Notes under the pieces: generated by a model | What the model saw: the letters and a program-made list of their open reading frames with translations, nothing else | Told to the model about the DNA's origin: nothing | Database searches by the model: none | Made by a program: the position numbers and the translations under genes | Assembly: GCF_001536065.1 (NCBI RefSeq) | Contig: NZ_CZVW01000003.1 | Span: forward strand, 62,001-126,000 | Length of the DNA: 64,000 nucleotides | Source of the DNA: Candidatus Chryseopegocella kryptomonas | Lineage (GTDB): Bacteria > Bacteroidota > Ignavibacteria > Kryptoniales > Kryptoniaceae | Direction: 5' to 3' | In this document: piece after piece, positions 46,975-56,634 of the stretch | Position numbering within the stretch: position 1 is the first letter of the stretch | How the letters are laid out: each line of letters opens with the position of its first letter

Positions 46975-47899
46975 TCAGGTTCTGGTTTTCAAAAGTTGTC
47001 TCGTCTTTTCTCCATCTGCAACGATTAAATCTGAAATGTATTTCATTGCGTTTGCAAACTCTCTCCTCGCTTCTTCCTGACCTTTGTGAATTTGTTCAAG
47101 CAAAGTTCTAAACTCTCGCTCTGATTGACCAATCCTTTCATCAATCTTAACCAAATATTCACTTATCTTGGACAAAATTTCCTTCGTCTCTTGACTTGAA
47201 CGCACCATACTTTGCTCTATTCTATCTAACAACGCCTTCGTCTCTTGACTTGATTGTAATGCGTGTTGCTCCATCCTCTCTAACAACGCCTTCGTCTCTT
47301 GACTTGATTGTAATGCGTGTTGCTCTATCCTCTCCAACAACGCCTTCGTCTCTTGACTTGATTGTAATGCGTGTTGCTCTATCCTCTCCAACAACGCCTT
47401 CGTCTCTTGACTTGATTGTAATGCGTGTTGCTCTATCCTCTCCAACAACGCCTTCGTCTCTTGACTTGATTGTAATGCGTGTTGCTCTATCCTCTCCAAC
47501 AACGCCTTCGTCTCTTGACTTGATTGTAATGCGTGTTGCTCCATCCTCTCTAACAACGCTTTTGTCTCTTGGACTTGATTGTAATGCGTGTTGCTCCATC
47601 CTCTCTAACAACGCTTTTGTCTCTTGGCTTGATTGTAATGCGTGTTGCTCCATCCTCTCTAACAACGCTTTTGTCTCTTGACTTGATTGTAATGCGTGTT
47701 GCTCCATTCTTTCTAACAATGCTTTCGTCTCTTGACTTGAACGTTGCCCATCCTCTCTTATCTGTTGGGTCATTTCCTTTATGCTTTGAACCATAGCCAT
47801 AGTTTCGCGATGTGCTTGCTTCATCCATTTACCATTCTGCCACGCCTGATAAGCAAGGATTAGCGATATTACTGTAAGCGCAATACCGAAAATTTCCAT
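46975..47899 (-). CDS. Membrane-anchored coiled-coil protein of 54-bp tandem repeats (frameshifted)
   Basis: The gene opens with one membrane helix (MEIFGIALTVISLILAYQAW) and then a helical stalk. From about residue 52 it is built of 18-residue repeats of the form SSQETKALLER[IM]EQHALQ, about nine copies, followed by a non-repeat coiled-coil end (ISEYLVKIDERIGQSEREF and ISDLIVADGEKTRQLLK). The first frame runs into nonsense because one repeat has an extra G at 47571-47572 (CTTGGACTTG instead of CTTGACTTG). Correcting it gives about 307 residues. No family is recognised. It lies between tig and clpP, so the protein may be made with, and possibly act near, the proteostasis machinery. Confidence 0.65.
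47228..47741 (-). repeat. Tandem 54-bp repeats, about nine and a half copies
   Basis: A 54-base unit, each encoding one 18-residue coiled-coil repeat, is present about nine and a half times. Central copies are nearly identical at the DNA level and differ mainly at one codon (ATA or ATG, Ile or Met). The outer copies are more diverged. This indicates recent copy-number change by slippage or unequal recombination. Confidence 0.9.
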
Positions 47900-47920
47900 A
47901 AGAATTTTTTCACTTAAATT

Positions 47921-49168
47921 TTAAACAACTCTCTCAACGACCGTAACCTTATCCTTCAAAAATTCAAGAACCTTGCGATTTAAAAGTTTTTCTCTTATGT
48001 GCTCAGACCTCTTGTAAAAAGGAATCAATTTTTCTTTTTCAATTCCAACCTCTGCCGAATCCTCTTCAGCTAATTTTTCAAAGTCCTCATCTGTCAGCTC
48101 AATTCCTTCCATCTGCGCAATTTTATTCTTTATCACATACCATTTAGCGCTAAAAACCGCATCAGCTTTATTTTTTTGCCTGAAAAATTGCTCGTCAAAA
48201 TCCGGTGGCAATTTCTCACCCGGATACTTACTCTTCTCCTCATCAAGCATGCTCCTCAAAAAATCCTCAACTAAACTCTCCGGAACGACAAAATCATTTG
48301 TCCTCACAAGCTCGGAAATTATATTATCATAAAATCTTAATTCGCTATACTCATTCCACCACTTCACGAGCTCATCTTTTATATATGCCCTTAATTCATC
48401 AACAGTGTTAACTTTTCCATTCGTCACCTTTGATGCAAATTCATCGTTTAACTCAGGCAAAATTTTTCTCTCTATCTTTTTAACCGTGACCCTTACTTTC
48501 TCAGGTTTGTTATCAACCGTAAGCTCAACTATAAATTCATCATCTTTTTTCGCCCTCAAAAGTCGTTCCCTCAAAACCGGAACAATTGATTCATCATCAA
48601 GATCAATGACAACATTTTCACTTCTTCTTCCAAGCACGGGAAGATTATTCTGATCAACACCCTGTAGATCAACTGTCACTCTATAAAGTTCGCCTTTAAC
48701 TTCATCTGTTTCCTCGTAAGACGCATTCGCAATAAGAAGTTTCTTTATCTCATTTTCAACTTCACCTTCATCAACGACATGGACAATTTTCTCAACTTTC
48801 AAATCTTTATAATTTGAAATCTGAATATCTGGGAGAACTTCGTATTTTATTTTAAAGACGAGCGAATCACCACGCTTATAATCAACATCAAGCAATTCTG
48901 GTGTCCCAACTGGTTCAATTTTTTTATCGCTGACAAGATTTTGATAAACATCATTCACAATGTCATCAAGTGCGTCATATTCAATTTGTTCTCCGAATTG
49001 TCTTTTTATCAATTCAATTGGGGCTTTCCCTTTTCTAAAGCCCTTGATCTCGGCTTCCGCTTGAAATTTTTTGTATGCCTCTTCAAAATAAGGTTTAAGT
49101 TCTTCCCAACTAAGCTTAATTTCCGCTTCTTCTTCAGTTTGACTTAATCTGTTGACATTTAACTCCAC
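47921..49168 (-). CDS. tig: Trigger factor
   Basis: The ribosome-bound chaperone and peptidyl-prolyl isomerase. The 415-residue protein has the ribosome-binding loop in FRKGKAPIELIKRQFG near residue 41, which carries the GFRKGKAP variant of the GFRxGxxP signature. The PPIase-like domain is short and diverged, and the C-terminal arms end with LNRKVLEFLKDKVTVVERVV. It lies 40 bases after tRNA-Leu and 21 before the repeat protein gene, in the order tig-(repeat)-clpP-clpX, where in most bacteria tig and clpP are adjacent. Confidence 0.93.
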   Translation of the reverse strand: MELNVNRLSQTEEEAEIKLSWEELKPYFEEAYKKFQAEAEIKGFRKGKAPIELIKRQFGEQIEYDALDDIVNDVYQNLVSDKKIEPVGTPELLDVDYKRGDSLVFKIKYEVLPDIQISNYKDLKVEKIVHVVDEGEVENEIKKLLIANASYEETDEVKGELYRVTVDLQGVDQNNLPVLGRRSENVVIDLDDESIVPVLRERLLRAKKDDEFIVELTVDNKPEKVRVTVKKIERKILPELNDEFASKVTNGKVNTVDELRAYIKDELVKWWNEYSELRFYDNIISELVRTNDFVVPESLVEDFLRSMLDEEKSKYPGEKLPPDFDEQFFRQKNKADAVFSAKWYVIKNKIAQMEGIELTDEDFEKLAEEDSAEVGIEKEKLIPFYKRSEHIREKLLNRKVLEFLKDKVTVVERVV

Positions 49169-49208
49169 CAGCTATGTCCTCCACAAATTTTGTTTTTTAA
49201 TTTTTTCG

Positions 49209-49292
49209 TGGGCACGGGGGGATTTGAACCCCCACGGGTTTTACCCACTGGATCCTAAGTCCAGCGCGTCTACCAGATTCCGCCACGTGCCC
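49209..49292 (-). tRNA. tRNA-Leu (anticodon TAG)
   Basis: A long-variable-arm tRNA read on the minus strand. Acceptor GGGCACG pairs with CGTGCCC, the D loop contains GGTAGACGCG, the anticodon stem CTGGA/TCCAG encloses CTTAGGA with anticodon TAG, the variable arm is TGGGTAAAACCCG, and the T arm is GGGGGTTCAAATCCCCC. The discriminator is A and CCA is not encoded. It heads the tig-clpPX unit. Confidence 0.96.
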
Positions 49293-49320
49293 AAAAAGAA
49301 CACCTGAATTTCACTTAAAA

Positions 49321-49349
49321 AATATAACGCTTTTTCAAATAAAGTTCAA
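49321..49349 (-). promoter_or_regulatory. Sigma70-type promoter of tRNA-Leu/tig
   Basis: On the minus strand TTGAAC (49344-49349), a 17-base spacer and TATATT (49321-49326) lie about 30 bases before the tRNA-Leu start. Confidence 0.6.
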
Positions 49350-49417
49350 AATTGCAAAAATTTAGCAATTATTCTTAAATTCAACCTGTGTGGCTCAAAA
49401 ATTAAATCATTTGGCAA

Positions 49418-50242
49418 ATGAAACTCAACTTTTTCAAAATGACAGGCGCTGGAAATGATTTCATTATGTTTGATAATCGCAATGGCAAGATTAAAAATCC
49501 CGTTGAACTCGCAAAATGGGTCTGCGATAGACACTTTGGCGTCGGAGCCGATGGGATAATTTTGATTGAAAAAAGCGAAATTGCCGACTTTAAAATGGTT
49601 TATTTTAATTCAGATGGAAGTTTCGGTGGAATGTGCGGAAATGGTGGAAGATGCGTAGCAAAACTTGCGTTTATCCTTGGAATTTCAAAGGGAAAAACAA
49701 CCTTTGAAGCGAATGGAAAACTCTACCACGCAGAAATAATTGACGAGCAAAAAGTCAAATTATTTTTGCCGTTTCCACAAACAAAGAAATTAAATTTAAA
49801 ACTTAAACTCGGCAAAAAGTTTTTCAAAGCGCACTTTATTGACACTGGCGCACCTCATCTTGTCGTCTTTACAGATGAAAACAGCATAAAGAACATTGAA
49901 AAGATCAATGTGAATCAGCTCGGCAGAAAACTTCGTTATCATCCAAAATTTGAAAATGGAACAAATGTTAATTTCGTTGCAGTTATAGATAACGAGACAA
50001 TAAGAATGCGAACTTACGAGCGTGGTGTTGAAGGTGAGACGCTTGCTTGTGGAACTGGCTCGGTTGCAAGCGCAATAGCTTCGGTTGAAATAAAAAATCT
50101 CAATCTCCCATTAAAAGTTAAAACATCAAGCGGTGAAATTTTAACGATTTTTTACGACAGGAATAAATCTCAACCTGAATTTGTCTCTCTTGAAGGAAGC
50201 GTAAAAATTATCTGCGAAGGAACTTTAAACTATGAAACGTGA
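49418..50242 (+). CDS. dapF: Diaminopimelate epimerase
   Basis: Converts LL- to meso-diaminopimelate for lysine and peptidoglycan. The 274-residue protein holds FFKMTGAGNDFIMFDNRNG, FGVGADGIILIEKS, YFNSDGSFGGMCGNGGRCVAK (seen as GGMCGNGGRCVAK) with the first catalytic cysteine, then GAPHLVVF, NVNFVAVIDNETIRMRTYERGVEGE and the second cysteine in ETLACGTGSVASAI. The start has a typical N-terminus. It overlaps the next gene by 11 bases and is divergent from the tRNA-Leu/tig unit. Confidence 0.95.
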   Translation: MKLNFFKMTGAGNDFIMFDNRNGKIKNPVELAKWVCDRHFGVGADGIILIEKSEIADFKMVYFNSDGSFGGMCGNGGRCVAKLAFILGISKGKTTFEANGKLYHAEIIDEQKVKLFLPFPQTKKLNLKLKLGKKFFKAHFIDTGAPHLVVFTDENSIKNIEKINVNQLGRKLRYHPKFENGTNVNFVAVIDNETIRMRTYERGVEGETLACGTGSVASAIASVEIKNLNLPLKVKTSSGEILTIFYDRNKSQPEFVSLEGSVKIICEGTLNYET

Positions 50243-50603
50243 AGAATTTGAAAAAATAGTTGAAGAAACAATAGAAAGTTTGCCCGAAGAGATAAAGCAA
50301 AAACTTGATAATGTCGTTTTCATTGTTCAGGATTATCCTGATTCAGACGAACTAAAAAAGACAAAAGCAAGCAAATACAATTTGCTTGGACTTTACACAG
50401 GGATACCACTTTCAAAAAGAGGCACAAGCTACGGAATGTATCCAGCAACGCCAGATAGAATTTTTATCTTCAAAGCAAACATTGAAAGAATTTGCAGAAA
50501 CGAGAAAGAATTGAAAACTAAAATAAGAGAAGTTGTCTTACACGAAATTGGTCATTATCTTGGAATGAGCGAGGAAGAAGTAAGAAAGGCGCTGGGAGAA
50601 TAA
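50232..50603 (+). CDS. Zincin-like metallopeptidase (PF06262-type)
   Basis: A 123-residue protein. The short zinc-binding motif VLHEIGHYLGMSEEE near residue 108 is HExxHxxG, the hallmark of zincins. Upstream, an acidic N-terminal helix begins EEFEKIVEETIESLPEEI, and LGLYTGIPLSKRGTSYG is characteristic of the family. The function is not characterised, although the motif suggests a small metalloprotease. It overlaps the end of dapF by 11 bases and is followed one base later by a DedA-type gene. Confidence 0.85.
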   Translation: MKREEFEKIVEETIESLPEEIKQKLDNVVFIVQDYPDSDELKKTKASKYNLLGLYTGIPLSKRGTSYGMYPATPDRIFIFKANIERICRNEKELKTKIREVVLHEIGHYLGMSEEEVRKALGE

Positions 50604-50604
50604 A

Positions 50605-51180
50605 ATGGAGGAACTTTTACAGAAATACGGATACATAATAATTTTTTTGATAACGCTTTTTGAGGGTGAGACAATTCTTTTGATAGCTGGATTTATGGCT
50701 TATCAAGGTTTGCTTGACCTTCACCTTTCAATTTTATCTGCGTTTATTGGTTCAACGCTTGCGGATCAGATCATCTTTCATTTGATGCGAAAAAATGGTG
50801 ATTTTCTCTTGAAAAAATCAAAAAAATTTAACAAATATCACACGATAGCAAAACATTATGTTGAAAAATATGGCTCCGCTGTTGTTCTCATGGCAAGGTA
50901 TCTTTACGGCATAAGAACTCCGCTTGTGATGTTTGTCGGGCTTGGTAAAATGAATTTTGTTAAGTTCACAATTTTGAATGTAATTGCTGCTTTTGTTTGG
51001 GCTGTGAGCTTTGGTTATGCTGGCTTTTACTTTGGACACGCTGCTGAAAAATTTATCGGAGATATCCAACGGGTTCAACTCTATGGCTGGGTCCTTATTG
51101 CAATTGTGATTCTGGTTTTATACATAATCAGTCGGGTAAGAATTTACCAACTAAAGAAATTAACAGGTGAAGAAAAATGA
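50605..51180 (+). CDS. DedA-family membrane protein (VTT domain)
   Basis: A 191-residue integral membrane protein with [21 protein letters not shown] near the start, then [22 protein letters not shown], and an arginine-rich loop [21 protein letters not shown] followed by [23 protein letters not shown] (a VTT/SNARE-like domain). DedA proteins are thought to move lipid carriers such as undecaprenyl phosphate or to help keep the proton motive force. It sits between the zincin and ftsH and its stop overlaps the ftsH start by four bases. Another DedA gene occurs at 58392. Confidence 0.9.
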   Translation: MEELLQKYGYIIIFLITLFEGETILLIAGFMAYQGLLDLHLSILSAFIGSTLADQIIFHLMRKNGDFLLKKSKKFNKYHTIAKHYVEKYGSAVVLMARYLYGIRTPLVMFVGLGKMNFVKFTILNVIAAFVWAVSFGYAGFYFGHAAEKFIGDIQRVQLYGWVLIAIVILVLYIISRVRIYQLKKLTGEEK

Positions 51181-52984
51181 AGAAGCAAACACAATTTTCA
51201 ATTGCATATTACATCATTGCTATAATAATTCTCATCCTGCTTCAATATCTCGTGCTTCATCCACCGATGAAAGAAATTTCATACAAAGAATTCAAAGACC
51301 GGATACAAAAAGATGAGATTGAATCCGTCCAGATCGGGAACGAAAAATTAATCGTGACCTTTAAAAAAGATGTCTCGGAGCGTGAGAAAATCCCAAGGAC
51401 GGTTGAAGTTGTAAAATTGCCTGACGAAAATTTGATAAAAGAACTTCAAGAACGCGGGATTGATTATCGTGGTGTAATTGAGAGCAACTGGGGAAGGGAT
51501 TTGTTTTTAAACTGGATTTTGCCGATTGCATTCTTTGTTTTTCTCTGGGCTTTGCTGATAAGAAGATTTTCACCAACTCAAAATGTAATGACATTTGGAA
51601 AAAGCAAGGCGAAAATTTACGCAGCTGATGAAAAAAACAAAGTCACTTTCAACGATGTCGCAGGGCTTGACGAAGTGATTGAAGAAGTCAAAGAGATAGT
51701 TGACTTTCTCAAAAATCCAAAAAAATATCAACGACTTGGCGCGAAAATCCCAAAGGGCGTCCTTTTAGTCGGTCCACCCGGAACTGGGAAGACACTTCTT
51801 GCAAGAGCAATTGCAGGTGAAGCCGGAGTTCCTTTCTTTTATCTTAGTGGGTCTGATTTCGTTGAAATGTTTGTTGGCGTCGGCGCAGCAAGAGTTCGCG
51901 ATCTTTTTGCACAAGCAAAAGAAAAAGCACCGTGCATAATCTTCATTGATGAAATTGACGCAATTGGAAAAGCAAGAGCAAGAGGAGTTGTCTACGGCGG
52001 TGTTGATGAAAGAGAAAATACGCTTAATCAACTCCTTGTTGAAATGGATGGATTTGATTCAAGCATTGGTGTAATCATAATGGCTGCGACAAATAGACCT
52101 GATGTCCTTGACCCAGCTCTTTTGAGACCCGGAAGATTTGACAGGCAAATTGTCTTGAACAGACCCGATTGAAAGGAAGAATTGAAATTTTCAAAGTTCA
52201 CACAAGAAATTTGAAATTAGCAGATGATGTTGATTTTGAATCGCTTGCTGCACAAACGCCGGGATTTGCTGGGGCTGAAATAGCAAATGTATGTAATGAA
52301 GCTGCTCTTCTTGCAGCGAGAAAAGGAAAGGATAAAGTTGAAATGTCCGATTTTCAGGAAGCAATTGAAAGAGTTATCGCAGGACTTGAAAAAAGAAGTA
52401 AAGTTATAAGCGAGAAAGAGAAAAAGATCGTCGCATATCACGAATCCGGACACGCAATCGTTGGTTATTATCTTCCCGGAGCTGATGTTGTGCAAAAAGT
52501 TTCAATAGTTCCAAGAAGCATCGGCGCTTTGGGCTATACATTAAGAACTCCAACGGAAGAAAGATATCTTTTGACGAAAGAAGAATTGCTTGGTAAAATT
52601 GCTGGCATTCTCGGTGGAAGAGCAGCTGAAGAAATCGTCTTTGGGCAAATTTCAACTGGTGCGCACGATGACCTTAAAAAAGCAACTGAACTTGCACGAC
52701 TTATGGTGACAACCTATGGAATGAGCGAAAAACTTGGACACATTTCTCTTGCCGAAATTGAAGAAACCGACTTTCTCAACCGTGGTCCTTTCTCAAAACC
52801 ATACAGCGAAGAAACAGCAAAACTCATTGATGAAGAAGTCAAAAGGATAATTGATGAAAGTTATCAAAAAGCACTTGAAATTTTAAAGACGCATAGAGAA
52901 AAACTTGACAAACTTGCAAATCGTCTGCTTGAAAAAGAAGTGATTGACAAAAAAGAACTTGAAGAAATTTTAAACCAAAATTAA
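51177..52984 (+). CDS. ftsH: ATP-dependent zinc metalloprotease FtsH, split by a one-base deletion
   Basis: A membrane-anchored AAA+ protease that degrades membrane and unstable proteins. The first frame runs to a TGA at 52170-52172. It has an N-terminal membrane helix, a periplasmic segment, a second helix, Walker [18 protein letters not shown], pore loop [15 protein letters not shown], Walker [12 protein letters not shown], and the SRH ending [19 protein letters not shown]. The second frame continues with [14 protein letters not shown] and the zinc motif [17 protein letters not shown]. One T is missing at the join (GATTG for GATTTG), so 602 residues result if restored. FtsH is normally indispensable, so an assembly error is most likely. 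Confidence 0.92.
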
Positions 52985-52993
52985 AATTTCAAA

Positions 52994-53806
52994 ATGCATA
53001 AAAAATTTTTCGTTATCGTTTTAATTACAACGACATTGCTTTTTTCAATGGACGAACCTGATCAAATTCAAAAACCAAAATCACAACCGCTTCAACTACA
53101 AACAACTCTCGGATTTACGCTCACAGCGGGAAACTCAGACACGAGAATCTTGACAATTGACTCAGACATAAAAAAGCCTTTTGAGAGATTTATCTACTAC
53201 ACAAAATTTAATCTCGCATACGGGACATCAAAATACGGAAATGGTCCAAGGATTGAGACGACAAATAATTGGACTATTTCAACAAGAATTGACTGGTTCA
53301 CGACGGACAAAAGAAAAAGTTATCTTTTCATCTCAACTGGATTATCCGGGAATAAATTTCGTGGCTACTGGTCAAGGAGAAATGTTCAATTAGGAGCTGG
53401 GTATAATTTCTTTTACAATGTTGATACCCTAAAACTTAAAATTGGACTTGGCGTTGATTACTCAAAAGATAATCTCGTCGTCTCTGGAAGCTCCGATGAT
53501 GAAATTTTCTTTGCACTTCTAAAACCTGAATTTGAGATAATCTTCAACAAAAACATAAAATTTGGGAACAATGCAAATTGCTTCGTTGATTTTCAACAGT
53601 TTGAAAATTACAGGATAAACTCGCAAACTTATCTAAATTTTAAAATCACAAATCGCCTCGCTGTGAGCTTTAACTTTACACTAAATTACGACAACAAACC
53701 GAGGATGATCCCAGAGATAGGAGAAACAGGAAAACCGACAGGTAAATTGATACTTGCAAAACCAGCTGATAAAATTTTTAACATAGGAATTTCAATTTCT
53801 GTGTGA
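52994..53806 (+). CDS. DUF481-family outer-membrane protein
   Basis: A 270-residue exported protein with signal peptide HKKFFVIVLITTTLLFS. The mature part is beta-strand-rich, with QTTLGFTLTAGNSDTRILTID, YYTKFNLAYGTSKYG and LGAGYNFFYNVDTL, as in the YdiY/DUF481 salt-induced outer-membrane beta-barrels. The final strand ends in VSV-like residues. The function is unknown. It follows ftsH by nine bases, and its last codons overlap the comEC start (GTGA). Confidence 0.75.
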   Translation: MHKKFFVIVLITTTLLFSMDEPDQIQKPKSQPLQLQTTLGFTLTAGNSDTRILTIDSDIKKPFERFIYYTKFNLAYGTSKYGNGPRIETTNNWTISTRIDWFTTDKRKSYLFISTGLSGNKFRGYWSRRNVQLGAGYNFFYNVDTLKLKIGLGVDYSKDNLVVSGSSDDEIFFALLKPEFEIIFNKNIKFGNNANCFVDFQQFENYRINSQTYLNFKITNRLAVSFNFTLNYDNKPRMIPEIGETGKPTGKLILAKPADKIFNIGISISV

Positions 53807-56280
53807 GAAGAAGACCTGCTTTAAAATTTTCGCTTGCTCTTGCATCGGGAATTCTAATCCAATACTTCTTTGATTTAAAATTTGAAATTTTGATTTTTTT
53901 GTTTTCGCTTTTGACTGCGCTTTATTTTGGATTTTTGATTTTTAAACTTAACACTCCAAAATTTCTATCGTTTTATCTTCTTGTTCTCATCGTTGGTGCG
54001 TTAAAGTATCTTTCCGACTCAAAATTTCAACTTCAAAATTCAATCGTTAATTTCGCCAACGATACCGCAATTGTAAAAATTCAAGGCAAGATCATCTCAC
54101 CTCTTGAAGTAAAAAAAGACAGAACAAATTTTGTAATCTCCGCTCAAAAAATTTTCTCCGAAAATTACAGTGCAAATGTTTTTGGCGATGTTTTCGTGTC
54201 AATCCGAAGAGGAAAATCACCGCTTGACACACTTCAAGATTTAAACTATGGAGATAAAATTCAACTAATTGGGATTTTAAAAGAGCCGATAAAATCAAGA
54301 AATCCAGAAGAATTTGACTTCGCAAGATACCTTAAAATCAACGACATTGACGCAGTTTTCCTATCTTACACATTGAGCCATATCAAGATAGTTGAAAAAT
54401 TCAAACCAAGAATTTCAGAGCCAATTGAAACATTAAAAAGTTTTGCGTTTAAAATCCGAAAAGTCGGATTAAAAATCGCAGATGAACTTTTACCCGAGCA
54501 GGAAGCATCTTTCATCAAAGGTTTAACGCTTGGTTATCGTGGTGAAATATCAAAAGATATAAGACAATACTTCATTAACACAGGAACTTATCACATTCTC
54601 GCTGTCTCGGGGCTTCATGTTGGGATAATAACGACGATGTTTTTCGCTTTGACGAGTTTTTTAAGAGTTGGACTATCCTTGAGAGTTATCCTGACGATAA
54701 TTGCCTTGTTTGTCTATGCTTTTGTTGTTGGTTTGCCTCCTTCGGTTGTGAGAGCAGTTATTATGGCATCAATAATTTTAACAGGAATGGCGATTGAAAG
54801 AAGAGTTGATGTTTTTAACATGCTTGGCGTCTCTGCAATTATAATTTTATTCTTTGATTCAAAACAAATTTTTCATCCTGGATTTCAACTTTCGTTTTCT
54901 GCCGTTGCCTCCATCGTCTATTTTTACCCACGCATTTTTAAATTTTTTTCAAAGAACTTAACATTTTTAAATCGTGGGCATTTCTCAAAAATTTTATCTC
55001 TTGCGATTGTTTCATTGAGTGCACAAATTCTCACGCTTCCATTTACAATCACATATTTCAACAAAATTTCATTTATCTCAATCATCGCAAATGTTTTCAT
55101 AGTTCCTCTCGTCGGAATGGCAGTTCCACTTGGTTTTGCTATGTTCTTGTTTTACCCGATTTCAAATTTTATCGCTCAAACATTTGCGAATTCTCTTTGG
55201 TTCATTTTAAAATTAACAATTTCTTTTTCTAAATTTTTTGCACAAATTCCGTTTGCTTACATTGATGTTGGGAAAGAGGTTGCTATTTACATTGTGGTTG
55301 CTTTAATCTTCTTTCTTGCGTTTTCAAAAATAAAATTTCAAAACACGATGAAGAGAATAATTTTCGCATTGTTAATTTTGGCAAATCTTTACATTTACTT
55401 TGCTCCAAATGGTGTAATCTCTGAATTAACATCGGCTAAATTTTCATCGCAAAGTTCGGACTTTGAGATAACGGTTCTTGATGTCGGTCAGGGCGATGCG
55501 ATTTTTGCTAAATTTCCAGATGGAAAAACTCTTTTGATAGACGGAGGAAATAAAACTTTCAACTTTGACCCGGGCGAAAGAATAATTGAGCCATTTTTAA
55601 AGAAAAAAGGCATTAAAAAACTTGATGCGATTCTCGTAACACATCCACACAATGACCACATCGGCGGAATTCCCTACATACTTGAAAAATTTGATGTCGG
55701 AATGGTTATTGACAATGGCTTGAAATATAACTCTGCAATTTACAGGAAATATCTTGATTTAATTCAGTCAAAAGGAATAAGACATATAACCGCACGAGCC
55801 GGGAATAAAATTGAAATTTCAGATGTGGCAAGAATTTATGTTTTACATCCGACACCGAATTTTATTAAAAGCGAAGATAATGAAGACAGATACGGGCTTG
55901 GACACAGTGTAAACAATTCATCAGTGGTGATAAAAATTCAATATGGCGAAACATCGTTTCTTTTAACAGGTGATGCTGAAAAAGAAGCAGAAGAAGCGAT
56001 GTTGAAAGTTTATGATACATTTTTGAAAAGCGATTGGATTAAAGTTGGACATCACGGAAGTGAGACAAGCAGTTCGCCAGCGTTTGTTTTAAAAGTCAAA
56101 CCTCAATGGGCTGTTATATCCGTTGGGAAATATAACAAATACAATCATCCATCTGACATTGTTTTACGAAGATACGCACTTGTTGGAGCAAAAATTCACA
56201 GAACCGACGAAGAAGGAGCAGGTGTTTTCAGATCAAATGCGAAAAATATTGAAAAAGTTGAATGGAGAAAAAATTTTTAA
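53803..56280 (+). CDS. comEC: DNA internalisation protein ComEC/Rec2
   Basis: An 825-residue membrane protein that would form the DNA uptake channel. The N-terminal region is hydrophobic with two helices, followed by a soluble DUF4131-like domain. The competence domain contains GLTLGYRGEISKDIRQYFINTGTYHILAVSGLHVGI (seen as FINTGTYHILAVSGLHVG) and many membrane helices. The C-terminal third is a metallo-beta-lactamase-like domain with DVGQGDAIFAKFPDGKTLLIDGG, VTHPHNDHIGGIPYI and a second histidine motif KVGHHGSETSSSP. It begins with GTG overlapping the previous stop. No other competence gene is in the window. Confidence 0.93.
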   Translation: MRRRPALKFSLALASGILIQYFFDLKFEILIFLFSLLTALYFGFLIFKLNTPKFLSFYLLVLIVGALKYLSDSKFQLQNSIVNFANDTAIVKIQGKIISPLEVKKDRTNFVISAQKIFSENYSANVFGDVFVSIRRGKSPLDTLQDLNYGDKIQLIGILKEPIKSRNPEEFDFARYLKINDIDAVFLSYTLSHIKIVEKFKPRISEPIETLKSFAFKIRKVGLKIADELLPEQEASFIKGLTLGYRGEISKDIRQYFINTGTYHILAVSGLHVGIITTMFFALTSFLRVGLSLRVILTIIALFVYAFVVGLPPSVVRAVIMASIILTGMAIERRVDVFNMLGVSAIIILFFDSKQIFHPGFQLSFSAVASIVYFYPRIFKFFSKNLTFLNRGHFSKILSLAIVSLSAQILTLPFTITYFNKISFISIIANVFIVPLVGMAVPLGFAMFLFYPISNFIAQTFANSLWFILKLTISFSKFFAQIPFAYIDVGKEVAIYIVVALIFFLAFSKIKFQNTMKRIIFALLILANLYIYFAPNGVISELTSAKFSSQSSDFEITVLDVGQGDAIFAKFPDGKTLLIDGGNKTFNFDPGERIIEPFLKKKGIKKLDAILVTHPHNDHIGGIPYILEKFDVGMVIDNGLKYNSAIYRKYLDLIQSKGIRHITARAGNKIEISDVARIYVLHPTPNFIKSEDNEDRYGLGHSVNNSSVVIKIQYGETSFLLTGDAEKEAEEAMLKVYDTFLKSDWIKVGHHGSETSSSPAFVLKVKPQWAVISVGKYNKYNHPSDIVLRRYALVGAKIHRTDEEGAGVFRSNAKNIEKVEWRKNF

Positions 56281-56553
56281 CTCACTCTTACTCACCCCCT
56301 TTCCCCTCTCTACGGAATAGAAAGTTGGTAAGTTAATTTTTTTACTCACCCCCTCCCCCCTCTCTATGAAATAGAGAGGGGGTGCTCGTTAGAGCGGGGG
56401 TGAGTTATTCTAATCAAATAGAGATGGGATGTCCGTAAGGACGGGGGTGAGTTTTTTTACTCACCCCCTTTAATTCCCCCTCTCTATCACATAGAGAGGG
56501 GGTTAGGGGGTGAGTTATTCTAATCAAATAAAGAGGGGGTTAGGGGGTGAGTT
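56281..56553. repeat. Cluster of GC-rich palindromic repeats after comEC
   Basis: Two full copies of a long inverted repeat, ACTCACCCCC...CCCCTCTCTAT, a three-base loop and ATAGAGAGGGG...GGGGTGAGT, lie at 56344-56405 and 56459-56515, with a degraded half-copy at about 56290-56320. Each is followed by a direct repeat GAGTTATTCTAATCAAATA (56402 and 56512), about 111 bases apart. The arms are far richer in GC than the neighbouring genes. It is the only stretch over 300 bases without a gene that is clearly made of repeats. It probably terminates the comEC transcript, and may be a mobile-element or recombination relic. Confidence 0.8.
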
Positions 56554-56634
56554 CTCGTGATTATGTTTGATTTTATCTTTTCATTTTGCTAAAATTATCA
56601 AAAATAAAGTCGCAAATTAAGTTGAAAAACGACT

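Noticed and set aside
47196-47681. Long open frame on the plus strand over the 54-bp repeats
   Set aside because: The frame is open only because the 54-bp unit has no stop in that frame; composition is a low-complexity echo of the repeats, with no promoter or ribosome site.
47228-47741. CRISPR array
   Set aside because: Units are contiguous with no spacers and encode a repeated peptide in frame.
52170-52172. Two separate ftsH-type genes
   Set aside because: The second part has no N-terminal signal or ribosome site of its own and continues the FtsH sequence in the next frame without a gap.
56281-56553. CRISPR-like array after comEC
   Set aside because: Repeats are palindromic, of unequal spacing and with no unique spacers; no cas genes are near.
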